Made by a program: the position numbers and the translations under genes. From positions 47,535,395 through 47,599,394 of the forward strand of contig CM046307.1 of assembly GCA_025267735.1 (NCBI GenBank): a stretch of DNA of 64,000 bases. Reading direction: 5' to 3'. This DNA comes from Mactra quadrangularis (lineage: Eukaryota; Mollusca; Bivalvia; Venerida; Mactridae). Under the pieces are notes generated by a model. The model did not search any database, was not told where the DNA came from, and worked only from the letters and a program-made list of their open reading frames with translations. Positions 47,002 through 59,793 of this stretch are shown here, piece after piece (position 1 is the stretch's first letter; the number at the start of each line of letters is the position of its first letter).

Positions 47002-47189
47002 GTTTCATTTACGGAAACATGAATAGAGTATCAAAGTGTTCATAATTTTGTGATCAGCTATAATAAAAGATCATCTGATATGGTGATCTGGCTCGAAGTC
47101 ATACATTTAGTTTAGCTTGATTGTAAAACAAGTTCTTACAATTTATATTAATCACTATCAAGTCCATTTTCCTGAGCAGTACTTTTGTA

Positions 47190-47280
47190 GTTTTCTAATC
47201 AATTAAAAAACGATCAAGGTAGGTTCCGGACGTGATTCGAACCTATGCAGAACTGGCTAACCAATGATAACCAGTGCAAG
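47190..47280 (-). mobile_element. tRNA-derived SINE fragment
   Basis: The minus strand shows a B-box-like GGTTCGAATCACGTCC and flanking sequence like the fragment at 8290-8420. Adjoins hairpin element H1 copy 2. Confidence 0.45.
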
Positions 47281-47282
47281 TC

Positions 47283-47353
47283 CATTCCCGTAACTAGAAG
47301 TTATCAAGATCGTCGAGTATCGAGAATCATGCTAACCGCTGGGTACAAGAATG
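47283..47353. repeat. Short hairpin element H1, copy 2 of 3 (decayed)
   Basis: CATTCCCGTAACTAGAAGTT with ATCAAGATCGTCGA and CGCTGGGTACAAGAATG keep the outline of the perfect copy at 48360, with arms no longer fully paired. Confidence 0.5.
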
Positions 47354-47913
47354 GTGCATGTCGTGACCACTTTCGGCCACGCACACTCTTATAACCGTGT
47401 CTTTATGCGATATGAAGTTAAATTATCAGGGAGAAAAGTACTCGTTGAATCATTCCATGTTCTATATATTCTAACAAAATAATCATTAAAACAATCTCTC
47501 CCACAAACACAATAAAACTGATACACTTACAGACTGGTGTCTGTTTCATAGAGAAAATAATCATATTTTATTACTCATTTTATGTAAACAACGATAAATT
47601 TTAGAATGTTTACAACAAGTTTGGTCATCAAAATAAGCTGTAAAATATTTTATGAACATCTAAACAAATATGATTTATTGATTTGTCCACAAATGATGTG
47701 ATAATCAGACACACATGTTGGCCTTTTAAAGAGAAAGTGACCTGTTCTTTATGCGAGTTTATACTCTCATTGAATTGCGTAGATTTTATTTTCATGTTAC
47801 TCCGGATTAACATTAACCTTTACTGGTTGCGACATAGGTTAAAAGTGGCACATCAATAATCTAGAGCTATATCAAAATGCTTTAATTTCATTTCTAGTTG
47901 AGCACCGATCCCA

Positions 47914-47927
47914 GTTACCATGGCAAC
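47914..47927 (+). promoter_or_regulatory. Consensus X-box
   Basis: GTTACCATGGCAAC is an exact RFX X-box with two spacer bases. It lies 1.4 kb upstream of the METTL4 start codon; whether any gene uses it is unknown. Confidence 0.3.
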
Positions 47928-48359
47928 GCTGGGACGGAGCAATAAGGGGTATGCAAATTTTCGTGGCTCTTTTTCAACTCAAAATTTGCATTATATTCAG
48001 TAATATTTTCCTAAAATGTAGTCTAAACTGCGGAAACAGTGCATGTTTGATATAATTATTTATTCTTAACTTTGTTTTTAAATATTTTCCACAAAATCGA
48101 TGGACTTTTTTTGTAGAAAAAATTAATATAGAAAGTTCGGCTTCCTTAGTTCCAAGACATACATTTACTAGATATTTCTGAGTATAGTTGTTACTTAGTG
48201 TTTTAAAATCATTTTATCTTTCTTTCATATAATGTAACTTGAACATTCCCGCTCTCATAAGTGCATCTTTGACATTCAAAAATTGTTATTTCATCTTACA
48301 CTAAATGATTGTCATATAACATAAAATCTAGGAATTCGTTTCAAATATCAGTTATCATT

Positions 48360-48439
48360 CATTCTCGTACCCAGAGGTTATCAAGATTCTCGATACTAGC
48401 TTAGATCGAGAATCTTGATTACCTCTGGGTACGAGAATG
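48360..48439. repeat. Short hairpin element H1, copy 3 of 3 (near perfect)
   Basis: CATTCTCGTACCCAGAGGTT then ATCAAGATTCTCGAT pairs with ATCGAGAATCTTGAT then TACCTCTGGGTACGAGAATG around ACTAGCTTAG. Stem about 35 bp with one or two mismatches. Confidence 0.85.
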
Positions 48440-49356
48440 TTACCACCTTAACCCACTATTCCGTAGTCCACAGGTCCAGAACTAATGCAAATTGATAAGA
48501 AGTCTGGCTAGTGCTCGATAAACTTTACGACTTTGGCTTTACTTATTCAATCATGACTATTAAAAGTACATGTAATGATATGACAGTTCTTTAGACGGGT
48601 ACTAATTTAATGAACACTTGTCGTATTGGTAGAAATTTGTCAGCGGCTTAGTCCTGTCCCCTTTTCAGAAATTCGTCAGCGGTTTAGTCCTGTCCTCGTT
48701 TCTACTTTCATTTCAGTCAGACCGTTTGTGTACAGAATGCTTTCATTTTATTTCAGCGTAAAAAAGATGAGTGGCTTTTTATATAATTCCCTGCTTTTTA
48801 TACATAGCTTTCAACTTTTCACGATGTAAGAAAATACAATTTGTTGTGTTTTATTTTTAAGTTTTTATATTTATTTACTTATCTACACTTATTTTCTGAT
48901 TCAAACTTTCATTTGTAAACTGATGATTTACATTTTACTTTGTAGAACAATATTATCAGAGTTGTCGTTACTGAATGGCTTCAAGAATAATACACCTTTA
49001 CTTCGATAATCTTTTTTTACTAATTTGAAACTTCACATTTGCTGTCAGGTCAGCCCTTGCCTTTTAAGCAGGGGGTTCTGTGGCAGAGTCCAGGTCAGGG
49101 TGCACTTAAGGCGTTCAGTGAACCTACTGTTTATACTGCATCAGAAAACAAAATGTATAATGGTTACGGTTTAGAAGCCAGAAATAACTCCAGGTACATG
49201 AGCCAGTTATGTAAATGTATTGCTACCTAGCACAATAAACTTTGCCCAATACTGGATAAATTTGACTTGATAAAGGCTTAAGCAAACATTATTGTGTATC
49301 TTTTCAGTCAGTATGAATATTAGACATTAAGAAGGTATTTGATACAACTGTAGAAA
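48440..49356. other. Presumed METTL4 promoter region
   Basis: Non-coding flank before the METTL4 start. A short direct repeat (GAAATT-GTCAGCGG-TTAGTCCTGTCC twice at 48630-48695) is the only structure seen. The frames over it have no recognisable homology. Confidence 0.4.
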
Positions 49357-52300
49357 ATGTCGCTAATTGTCAAATCAGAGAAAGGGTTCATCCTAGATCA
49401 TAGACAAGCATCACTGTTAACTCTTTATGATGAAAACTCTACAGCCACATGTACTATGAATATTTTAGCTTGTTTTGTGTCAATTATTCAAGTTTTATTT
49501 TATACGTTTTTCAATACAACGATAATCACTGTACAGAAAAAAAACTTTGTATATTTTGTTTCACATCCAACTTGTCACTTCCATACTACAACTTGTTTGG
49601 CAAATTTTCAGGAAATAGCCCAATTTATTATGTTATGTAGTAAAATAGTAGCTGTGGTATAATACGCCTGCAGACAATCTGACAAGCTCCAAGAATTTAA
49701 GGAAGAATTCTGTTTAGGAGGGGGTGTTTGTAGCAGAGGTATGATACAACACTTGTACTCCCTTGCCTTCAAGCTAGTTTTTATGGTGACGTTTTAGAGT
49801 GTCTGCTTATGACTCGAGAGGTTGTGGGTTTGAAACTCAATTCTGACATTTGATTTTTATCAGGTTGCAAAACTACAAAAAACAAGTAAATCTGTGAGCT
49901 AATGCTCACTAGTGATACCCCCGCAGTGAGAAATATGACTATCATAATGTAACTTTCATTTAACGAAATCTAAAAATATGTGACAAACAGGAAGTAAATG
50001 AGCAAGGAGCATGAAATCGCTTTACACCACATGGGACTATGGGATGAAGCAATATGCAAAGTATTAGGCTGCTGCATGTTATAGTTGCTGAGAAAACTGC
50101 AACGGAAATTTTGTAACGGACGGACGCACGCACGGACAAGGGTAAAACAGTATACCCCCCTCTTCTTCAAAGCGGGGGTATAATTACATCCGAATCAGCT
50201 TTGATTGGGATTTTAGCCGGTGGATTCAAGCTATGACTGCATAATCTTTGCTTTTTTGTTGTTCACATAGCAGTCCTGCATAAGTGGTACAATTTTCATA
50301 TGATTTCCAAACAAACACTTTTAAATGATGTTTTTAGTATATCACAGTTATTTTTATTCTAGCTGATAGAGATGTTTGATATGTTGTAGGTAAAACAGGG
50401 AGACAGTTTATATTAAAACAAGAACTCTTTGATATATATCATACATATAGAATGGACAGTCAATTTGAGAAAGTTCAATCACAACAAGAAAGCCATGAAG
50501 AATTTGTAATGGTCAAAAGAAAGGTATGTCATTGACTTAAATATCATAATAATGTTTTGTTGGACAATGGCTTAAACTAGTGATGTACTTGTATGTGCCA
50601 TCTCCATAAACTGATATCCTGCAGTGCGCTGTCGCACAGGATCTCTAAGGCTCCCGTGGAGATGACCTTTATGTTGACCAATCAATGCATAGCTTTCATC
50701 TAGACGAAACACTATTAATAGCATTTTGATTTCATAATTTATATTTTTAGACCAAGGTTTGCGAGCTAATTGACAGCAGTATTATTCACAGTCTGCTATT
50801 GGACAGCTCATTTCAAATTGTGTGACGTAGATGATGTAAACAAGTTACTAAACATAACAATTTTGTCATTAATATTATAATGAGAAAGGTCACCTGAACG
50901 CGACCCTCGTAAGAAAACGTCCAGATCTAAATTAGTAGGTGAGCGGAAAATTTAGGATCAATGTATGTGTTGATCATGACTGATTTAAAATAAGATTGTC
51001 TTTTCTTGATGTCAAAATGATGTCCTTGTAGAAAAGAAATTATGCTGAGTAATATGTGTGTAAAAATGTGTGTGTGTTACAGAACTCCGAAATAAAGCAT
51101 GGAAGAAACAGAATATTAGTCAACTTTGGATTAAAAACCTTCTTATTCAATCAGTGAACCCACATATTTTTCTTAGCTCACTTGTAGAAAAAAAAAGATC
51201 TCACGCTGAAGTTGTCAAATACTCTCTAGTTCATTTATTATAGAAGTTGTTATTTCTTACAGAGGAAAAGAGTGTTACCTTTAAATCTTGGTCAAATTTT
51301 GGCTGATGAATATCATCAAGAGGTTAGTGCGAGTTGTTTTATGTTTATTTTTGTTGTTGGTGTTAAATTCAATAGTCTTATCAATCACAGGCGGTCCCTA
51401 ATCACTATATATACATATTTACATGTATATACAGTGATTTGGGACTGGAACCATGCTAGCCGCCTGTGCTATCAATATCTTTGAAAGCTAGAGAGTGTCC
51501 ATGTAAGACTTGTAAAAAACTTCAAGTCAATCATAGGTGAGGCCATGGATTTTTCCAAGCAGCTATATTCAACAAAACTTCTAAGTTCCCTGATTTAGAT
51601 GAAACATTTCAGCATTTATATCCGATTGATAATGAAAGTGTGTATAGGATCTTACTGGCGTCTGCTCGCATGGTTTTCATGCTTCTTTATTGATGCAAAA
51701 CCGGCTAATCATATAATATATTATTACAAGTATTGAATTGATTAGGAGTTCTTGTATAATGCTGTAAAGATGGCTTAATTATGTATATGGAGGCATACTT
51801 CATTTTTTGTGGGGGTTGGGTTTAAGGGCGTAGCAACACATTGTATTAGTTATATATCAGCAGTCAGTTTACCTACTCACTGTTCCTGGAAAAGCTAAAT
51901 CTCTGACTTTAGCCAGGTTGTTAGATGCTTATTTCTGTCAGTGACTGACAATTGATTTAAAATCAGTAGTAGGAGGGAGAAGCTCCATGAATGTATGCCC
52001 TGCCCAAGAATCGAATCTACGACCCCTAGAGTAGTACTCTTGTGTACTATGGACTGAGCTAGCTGGGCACACTTCAAACCAAACTTCGACTTTTATAACT
52101 TGAATAAGACATTAGATACCTCCATATTGTTTACCACAAAAATGTGTTATTTTTTCAGGTGAAAGGATACATAAGTGAGGCACATGTTGAATTATTAGAA
52201 ATAGGAAAGAAGAAAGGTTATTTTAATGATGTTGCTTCTCCTGAAGTAACTGATAACAATGTGGCCGCCAGACAAGCTGCTTTGTTTAGTATTGAAGAAC

Positions 52301-55300
52301 CAGATCTTATCACATTGTGTCAACAACAACCTAGGAGTGTAGAAAACATTATAATTAAAGAAGGTAAGATCAAGTTCCCTAACTTTTGCATAAATTTTGA
52401 TTGAATTATGTCCCTTTTGTAATAGAAAATTCTCAGTAAAAATTTTGCTCATAAATCTTACATTTTCATTTTTTAAATTGTTTTTTTGGATAGAATTTAT
52501 GTTGCAGTCACTGTGAAACATGATAGACTGAGTGACAAATCCTGTTACAAATAAGAAGGTTTGTCTGATTTGCAGATTTAAAGGACTTAATGTGCGGTAA
52601 TAGCTGTTAACTCATCTACGTAGTTTTCGTTTCATCAAAATATGAGAAAAATAAATATTACTTCCATTGTAGAAATTTCAAAGATGTCAAAAGTATTCCT
52701 TTAAAATATTTATCTGTTAGTGGATGTTAACTAAGTATTAAATATGAAAACTCTTTTATTTGAATTGTGTGGCTATTTTCTCCTTTAAAAGGATCTCCGG
52801 ATTCGAAGTCAGACATGCTAACCACTATGCCACGGTTGCGGCTATTTACGGCTACTAATCGTTAATAAGTGGCCTCCCTTAGATAGCGGGTAATATTACC
52901 ATGTGATCGAACAAAATATCACCCGCTCCGGTGTAGGGCTTTAGCATAGGGAAATTCCAGTGAGGTATAATAATTACTATTATCTCTATTTCAGATACAG
53001 TTATATCAAGTAAACATATAGTAAACTATATAATAAAGAATGAAAGTCAACAATCTGTGGTATTAATGTATCTAAAACATCAATATATTATACCTCATTG
53101 TTCCTCTTTCCTAATGACTGACATACAACATCTTAACTTGTTTGCTAAAGGTAAGTTAGGTTTGATCTCTTGGCTGGACCTTCATTACTCTGTGAAGTTT
53201 GCAGTCATTGAACATTAGCCTGATTTATTATGTTATACAGTATATAGGAAAAATATCTATTAGCTTGGCTTATATGAAATAAATATTTTTACTTGCCCTG
53301 ATCAGTTTTCTCTTGTCCCAAGCTTCCAGCTACTTGGTCAAAGCAATGACTGAGTTTGTCTTAGAATATTTTCTATGGCCATTGTCTCTCCTAACTCTGT
53401 ATCAAGTAGCTTAAGGAAGTTGTCAACAATTTGGTGGTAGTTTGTTGCTTAGAAATTGTAAAAAGGTAACTCCTGGCACTTGTCTCACTTCAACATTGTC
53501 AGATCTTTATAAAACTTCATACAATGATAACATACCATGTGATGAAGAGAATTAGAAAGTAACCACAACTCTACCTGGCTTAATTATGGATTATTTCCCT
53601 TTGTAATTTTTGTGATATCTGCTGAAAATCCAGCTTTAATGTGGTTTTCATATTATATTTCTTGTTATCTAATTTGTAGCATTAATTAAGGTATATGTAG
53701 TCTATAAATGGATATAATTAAAGTTTTATTTCAGATCTAGGTAGATATGATTTGATAACAATGGATCCACCATGGATAAATAAATCTGTGAAAAGAAAAA
53801 AGAAGTGAGTTTATTATATTCTTAAAATGATATTTTAAGCTTTAAATCACGAATTTAAATACAAATACTGAATATAACATGCATTAGAGACACAGTAAAA
53901 ACATTTCAAACAATTCTGCTTTCTAAATTTGACTTTGACAAAGTGTCAAATTCTTAAAAAAGTGGGGTACTTTTATAAAAGCACACTATGTTTATTTATA
54001 CAGTGATGTTTAATATACCTGATCCAAAATAGTTTAAAAGCTTAATTTTTATGTAATACGAAGTAAGTTTTTTCTCTACATGTAATAAGAATTCATCTTT
54101 AACATTCTGTGATCAAAACTATTGTTTCGAGTATTGACAATCGAATTCTACTTTTGATAACTAACATGAACATATCTAAGCATTATTTGCATTATTTAAA
54201 AAACCTTGTTCATTAGAGGTGTTTGAAATAGATAAATGTCTATATTTTCTGTGCAATCAAAAAAGTGTTACTTTAGATATAGGGGCTTTAAGCAGACGCC
54301 GAAGGGGTCAGTTACGGTACAATTCAGTGATCCTAGTTTAAAAGTTAACATTCATGCACATTTATTCTACTTCACCTTAATGTTGGCATAAAATAAACAA
54401 TACACAACCATTTTGATTCCTCTCTGACCTTAAGTTTTACAGTCTTGAAATACAGATATTAATCAAATCTAAAATGGATGAATTGTTGAAACCATTCTAT
54501 ATGCAGATCTCTTAGATGCTCAACTTATTGCTGATTTGGCTTGGCTGAGTGCAAGAAATACTTTGAATCTCAGGTGCCTGCAAGGAGTTTAGAAAATATT
54601 GCACCTGTTATAGTAGATGGTCTGTTAGTATTGCCATTTATTTACTGACAGCACTATTTGTGGATTATCTTACTAAAGATTGGTACAGGGCTTGACATTA
54701 AAGGTCGTCTGATTGCCCCTTTAAACCTAAATTTGGGTTCCGTCTACTTGTTACTGCTTGCAAGTAAAATATATTGCTGCTTGTCCAATTGGGCAATCTA
54801 CTTAAAAATTAATGTTGAGACTGTGATAGTCTAAAATTTGAAGTTAAAGTGCGGTTTTAAGTCTGCTTCTATATATGTATTCAGACAACTTTACAATTTT
54901 GTACAATAACTCTTGGTCATTGAAATCTCCTTCAGACAGGTGATCCCTCACAGTACCCATTTACATCTGGGTGGAGTGGAACAATTGTAGTTAAATTTCT
55001 TGCTCAAGGAACAGTGCCCCTAGTGGGGTTCGTACCCAGGATCCCTAAGCATGCCTCCTACCACTGGACCACTGCTCCCACAAAATTATGGTACATTCAT
55101 TTGATAGCTCCAAACATGTTTCAAATATAACATTTTACATAAATGAAGTTGTAACCTTGTTTTCAGATATGATACATTAGACAATGAGATGATATTAGAC
55201 TTACCCCTTGATACGTTAATGTTACCTGGTTGTATCGTGGTTGTCTGGGTTACCAATAAACAAAAACATATCAACTTTATAATACATGAATTATTTACCA

Positions 55301-57664
55301 AGTTTAGAATAGAATATATAGCTAGATGGTACTGGTTGAAGGTAGGTTTTTTATTTCTCTTGTTATATAGCTCTATCTGTCTTATACAATAAAAGCTGCG
55401 AATTAAGCATGCCATGGAAACTCCGAAAGCAGAAAGTTTAGAAAACTGCTAAAAGATTTTTGGTCCGGAAAAAAGTATTTCTAAATTACATGTCACATTT
55501 AAAAAACTAGACAGTTGAGAAAATGGGGCAGTATTGTCAGTCCTAGTGCTGTGGGGAATTCTCAACTTCTAATGTAGTTACTTATATGTAGAGGTGCATG
55601 ACATCTATACTTAGCTGCTGTGCATTGTTGCATATTGGTGGAACTAAGCACCCCAGCAAGCTCAGATACTTATATTGCTTGCAAGTCAGATGCTGTACCA
55701 ACTGAGATTATTTGCCCGATTATATACATTTAACATAGAAATAATTGAAACATAATTATATTATATATACACCCAGGTTCACAAACATTGCATTCTTATT
55801 TGGTATTATCTTGTGATAGAAAATGTTGAAAGTTACTACATCAATTTTGTTTTCAAATGTTTTCATTACTTTTTCCTTGATTTTTATTGAAGACTAAATA
55901 TATTGAATTCTAATATTATAGGTTACTAAAAGTGGAGAATGCGTTTTTGATATGAACTCTCCACACAAAAAGCCTTATGAAACTTTGATCATTGGAAAAC
56001 TGAGAAAGCCTTGTTGCCATGGAGATGTTGTAAATAAAAATGTAAACAAAGACGATGTCACAGGTTGTAAAGATGAAGATGAATGTAGTTGCCATGGTAA
56101 CCATATACCTAACAACCAAGTGTTAGTTAGTGTTCCATGTAGTCTACACTCTAAGAAGCCTCTTCTTACAGGTACTTGTTGCTAATATGTCCTTATTACC
56201 ACCACGTATAGTTGGACAAATTTAACCTAAAACTTATTCTTTTACCACTAGGATACCAATATTCTCAATCTTGTAGATCAGGTTAATTTCATTGTTGTTC
56301 AAATATGGCTATTTTTATAATTGTAAGACATTGTTTTAGGAATTTTTTATACACTCTTTCTCATCAGTGTTTTTATATGATTTACAGCTTCAATGTAAAG
56401 TTACAGTACTGTAAATCTTTACAGAAATCAAATGGTTTGTAGGTTATATTAATGATACAGGTCAATTTTGCGTGTAGAGGCCTCACAGTCTTTTGTCTGT
56501 TACAAACAAAGTGAGTGTTTTACAATTGTTTGTGATAATAGATTGAGAGTTTATCGTCATATAGAAGATTTCCATGTTCTGTATAAAATGAAGGGGATCT
56601 ATTACCTGTACTCCATACTTGTCCAAATCTAACATTATTACTCTATATATTACATTTCTTACACTGGTATTCTATATTTATTACATTTCAGATCTATTAA
56701 AACAATATTTACCTGAAAATGCTAAATGTCTTGAATTATTTGCTAGAAATCTTCAACCCAACTGGACATCCTGGGGAAATGAGGTGAGTAGTAGGTTACT
56801 AGCTTAATAAAATTGTCTTATATAATTGTTTGTATACTCCTTAAATAACCATGGTAACAATTATATTTCATATAACATTTCTATGTATTCTTTTAATACT
56901 GGGTTAAATGCTGTGTCAACCCAATGTAGGATATTTTATGACAGCCAGCACACCTAACTTAGCTTTATTGGTTGGATCCTTGTCTATAACCAGAACCTGT
57001 GAACTCACATACCCTTTCACAAGGCTGGCAACTGCGCCATATACCTTATTAATGGAGGAATATTGACATAATTTTCAAAATTTTCATTGAAGTGTATAAC
57101 CACCCCAGGTGATATTCAAACCTGTACCCCCTTCAGGATACTAGATTTAAAAACCTAGGGCGCAACCTACTATGTTACTGACCTGGATGAGCATTTCTAT
57201 GTATTGTTTTGACATATTGAGCTGAATCTGATCAATGCATTACAGGCTTCAGTAACTTTATTACTTATAATTGATGTAATGTATGCACACCGGCTACCTT
57301 AGTTGGTAGCATGATTGTCTATTGAGGGATTGTATGTTCAATTTCTGGGCTTTTAAAGTGCTTGGCCATTCTCTCCCCTACCACTGATTTTAAGTCATGT
57401 TGGACAGTTGTCAGTCACTAATGGAAGTATGCGCCTAGTAACTGCTTAACAGTCAAATGCAGAGATTTAGCCTGTCCAGGAACAGTGAGTAGATTGACTG
57501 ACCATGATGATATGACCTATACAATGTGTTACTATGGCAAATAACAACCAAAAAGAAAGACGTATGTTTCAATTGTCATCTAACATAACAGTTCAAATGA
57601 CTTTTTTTTGTATATACAGGTATTGTTACATCAGAATTATAGTTACTATGAAGAAATAACTTGA
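49357..57664 (+). CDS. METTL4: METTL4, N6-adenine methyltransferase of the MT-A70 family
   Basis: Ten exons join in phase to 426 residues: 49357-49450, 50390-50523, 51263-51322, 52159-52363, 52995-53150, 53735-53804, 55167-55341, 55922-56171, 56692-56783 and 57620-57664 (TGA). METTL4 enzymes transfer methyl from S-adenosylmethionine to adenine N6, in U2 snRNA (m6Am) and reportedly in DNA. The catalytic DPPW motif is in exon 6 (DLITMDPPWINKSVKR), followed by CIVVVWVTNKQKHINFI, FDMNSPHKKPYETLIIG, VLVSVPCSLHSKKP and CLELFARNLQPNWTSWGNE, matching the vertebrate protein along its length. The start (MSLIVKSEKGFILDH) fits the usual N-terminus. Exon 8 encodes an unusual cysteine-rich insert with two CHG motifs between GKLRKP and VLVSVP. 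Exon 1's donor (ACAT/GTACT) is the least certain edge. Length is a little below the human enzyme. AATAAA at 57828 may be the poly(A) signal. Confidence 0.93.
49786..49845 (+). mobile_element. tRNA-like SINE head fragment, METTL4 intron 1
   Basis: ACGTTTTAGAGTGTCTGCTT and GAGAGGTTGTGGGTTTGAAA look like eroded A and B boxes in tRNA spacing. Confidence 0.4.
49912..50184 (+). mobile_element. Helentron-like element, METTL4 intron 1
   Basis: The 5' end has ATACCCCCGC (49915-49924). Near the 3' end a GGACGGACGCACGCACGGAC tract (50117-50137) precedes a hairpin of ATACCCCCC and GCGGGGGTAT (50152-50181). These end sequences match the large element at 61143-63335. No tandem repeats inside this copy. 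Confidence 0.6.
51368..51478. repeat. Foldback element, METTL4 intron 3
   Basis: ATCACAGGCGGTCCCTAATC with ACTATATATAC on the left is answered by GTATATACAGTGATTTGGGA and CCGCCTGTG on the right. About 110 bp in all. Confidence 0.7.
51895..52075 (-). mobile_element. tRNA-derived SINE, METTL4 intron 3
   Basis: The minus strand reads AGCTCAGTCCATAGTACACA and GGGGTCGTAGATTCGATTCT, an A/B box pair, followed by a tail also seen in opposite orientation at 57280-57500 (CAGTCACTGACAG type). Confidence 0.6.
52785..52840 (-). mobile_element. tRNA-like SINE head fragment, METTL4 intron 4
   Basis: The minus strand contains CGTGGCATAGTGGTTAGCAT and TGACTTCGAATCCGGAGATC, clear A- and B-box sequence with the anticodon part shortened. 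Confidence 0.5.
53805..54864. other. METTL4 intron 6, left part, nothing recognised
   Basis: About 1 kb of AT-rich intron without a recognisable element. Confidence 0.4.
54865..55082 (-). mobile_element. tRNA-derived SINE, family S1, METTL4 intron 6
   Basis: Minus strand: head GGGAGCAGTGGTCCAGTGGT, B box CTGGGTACGAACCCCACTAG, middle TTCCTTGAGCAAGAAA and CACCCAGATGTAAATGGGTA, then the usual tail. One of the best-kept copies in the window. Confidence 0.75.
56930..57190 (-). mobile_element. Possible SINE, METTL4 intron 9
   Basis: On the minus strand CAGGTCAGTAACATAGTAGG and GGGGGTACAGGTTTGAATAT are A- and B-box-like. The rest of the block is unrecognised. Confidence 0.4.
57280..57500 (+). mobile_element. 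tRNA-derived SINE, METTL4 intron 9
   Basis: CCGGCTACCTTAGTTGGTAG (A box) and TTGTATGTTCAATTTCTGGG (B box) head a body with TTGACAGT-like and CAGTCACTAATGGAAGTATG sequence that is the inverse of 51895-52075. Confidence 0.6.
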
Positions 57665-58999
57665 AGGAAGTTTATTGATGACAAATTATGTCACTGCTGC
57701 GTAATTACGGCTTCATGGTGAGGTTAGACGATCTGAAACAGGCTGTACTTCAAGACTGATGTACTCAACACTGATAGTGTCACACGGGCCAGGCAAACCA
57801 TTATGTTATGCTAAACGTATAAATGAATACAATAAACCTAATTCATGACTCCAATTTATGGATTTTTCCATCTGTGCGCAGACGGCGCAGCGGAAAAGCA
57901 CAAAACACTGATAAAATCCAGTAGTTCTCAGTACACATTTTTTTTCATTGTGACTGTGAGCTTGTTTATACTGCCGGGAAAACCCAAATATATTTGAATT
58001 CTGGATACAGTCTATTTCACCTTAAATGGATAGAGTAAATACAAGAAACTAGGAGAATTTGTGATATGGTATTTTATATACATTTTTAACAAAGTGATTT
58101 CTAATAGTTCTGTATAATATATAACATATTGTATGTACATGCCAGGTAAATTTTTTCTTTTATCAAGAACTTAAAATGAATTTTTTCATCCTCTACTTGA
58201 GTCATGAATGAAATTGAGCGAAACTTAACAAAATTGTATTAGTAAATAAATAGAGGATATTTGTTTATTTTGGTGTGAGATCAAATTTATTTCACGAGTG
58301 AACTATGGATGTAATATTTTCACAAGTGGCAATATAATATCCTTAGCTCACAATCTTACACCAAAATAATCAACTTTTCTGTTTATTACATGCTTCAAAC
58401 TGGTGGTATTTATTCTGATATACCTTCAAAACAGTGCATTCAAAACAGTGCATCCATTCAGAGTAAATAGTTTTTTTCATTGTTTCAAAACAGTGGAATA
58501 TCAGTTACTGTTTCATGATATGATATAATAAAAACAAGCTTTTCAAAGTTAAATGCAGTATATACACGTATGAAGATTAAATATTTACCTTGTACTGTAA
58601 GCTAAAAAGCTGCCATGGTATTGTACATGTAACACGCAAAACTACATCTAATATGTGACTCTAAAGATTGTCAAAAACATAAAACATTAAAGCATTCAAC
58701 TTTTTTGTTTCTTATTGTTATTTTTTCTACAGATATGAGTTAAATGATGCATACTTCTGACCATTGTTCCCGGCATGCTCTAGTAATAGAACCCTATACT
58801 TTTTTGTTTGTTTCATATTGTTATATGCCATTTTCTACCGTGATAAGTTATCTAACCAAGGTTCATATAACCAAACAGTACTAGAGATCAATTGTTATAA
58901 GCAATTCCTACCTTCATATGAAGAGCCAAAATTAGTTTATCATTGCAAGACTAGAATCAAAAATGCTTTATCAGTTATGGTTAGTTTATATTATCTTAA

Positions 59000-59096
59000 C
59001 CCTTAATGCCCTTGTCAACCTACATATAAAAAAGATCGGCACAATATAACATTTTTGTGTTGGTGCGCCGTTAAACCCAAACAAACAAACAAATAT
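59000..59096 (+). mobile_element. SINE 3' tail fragment
   Basis: TTTTGTGTTGGTGCGCCGTT then AAACCCAAAC(AAAC)n. The same GGCGTTAA end closes the SINE at 41350-41635. Confidence 0.5.
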
Positions 59097-59717
59097 AAAT
59101 AGTACTATGAAAATCATCTACAAAAAAACAAAACAGTTTCATTGTTTAAACCTGACATATTACAAAACATTCAAATTTTTCTTTTTTAAAAGAATTACTA
59201 TCAAGTGCCCTCTCTCTGAGTGGCCAGAACTTACATATGTACATGTATTAGCTTCTACTTCATGTAAAGTGTTAACTCATAAGTTGCAGCTGGTTGAGTA
59301 TTCATAGTCAAACTGTTTTATAATATTCAGCTGTCAGGGGCACACACATTATTCCACTGTTTTAAACACTCAATATTCCTTGTACATATTAAATACCGAT
59401 ATCTATTTTTATTGATTGATAAAACAGAAGTACTATAGTGAATATTCAAATCAGCAGGGTATGTATGTGCCATAGACAGTTGTTTAAAATTAAACAATAT
59501 TTTAAGTTAGTACAACCACACTGAAGTCATATATTTTAGTATAAAACAACATAAACGTCAGTGAAAAACACAAGCCTAGAATGGTGATGAGCTTCTATCA
59601 TACAAGCTCACTTTCACACACCTACACCTCACACTAGCACACTCTCCTCCACACAAAACTATAGAGTATCTCGACAAAATATCACCAGAATGTGAGTACA
59701 CTAAATATATAGATGTC

Positions 59718-59793
59718 ACGGGTTTAGCACCAAACGGTTGTAACTCGATATAAGAAAATTGTGAGTTACGACTTTTTGCACTAACCCCGCGAT
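59718..59793. repeat. Foldback element, about 75 bp
   Basis: CGGGTTTAGCACCAAACGGT and TGTAACTC on the left are answered by GAGTTACGACTTTTTGCACT and AACCCCGCG on the right. Confidence 0.6.

Noticed and set aside
49357..49662. METTL4 exon 1 extended as a 101-residue protein
   Set aside because: After codon 31 the frame runs into intron sequence with no resemblance to METTL4; the phase-1 donor at 49451 joins correctly to exon 2.
51272..51484. A 70-residue frame in METTL4
   Set aside because: The first 17 codons are exon 3; the rest is intron and a foldback element.
56088..56101. GTTGCCATGGTAAC as an X-box regulatory site
   Set aside because: It lies inside METTL4 exon 8 and encodes part of the CHG motif; coding use explains it.
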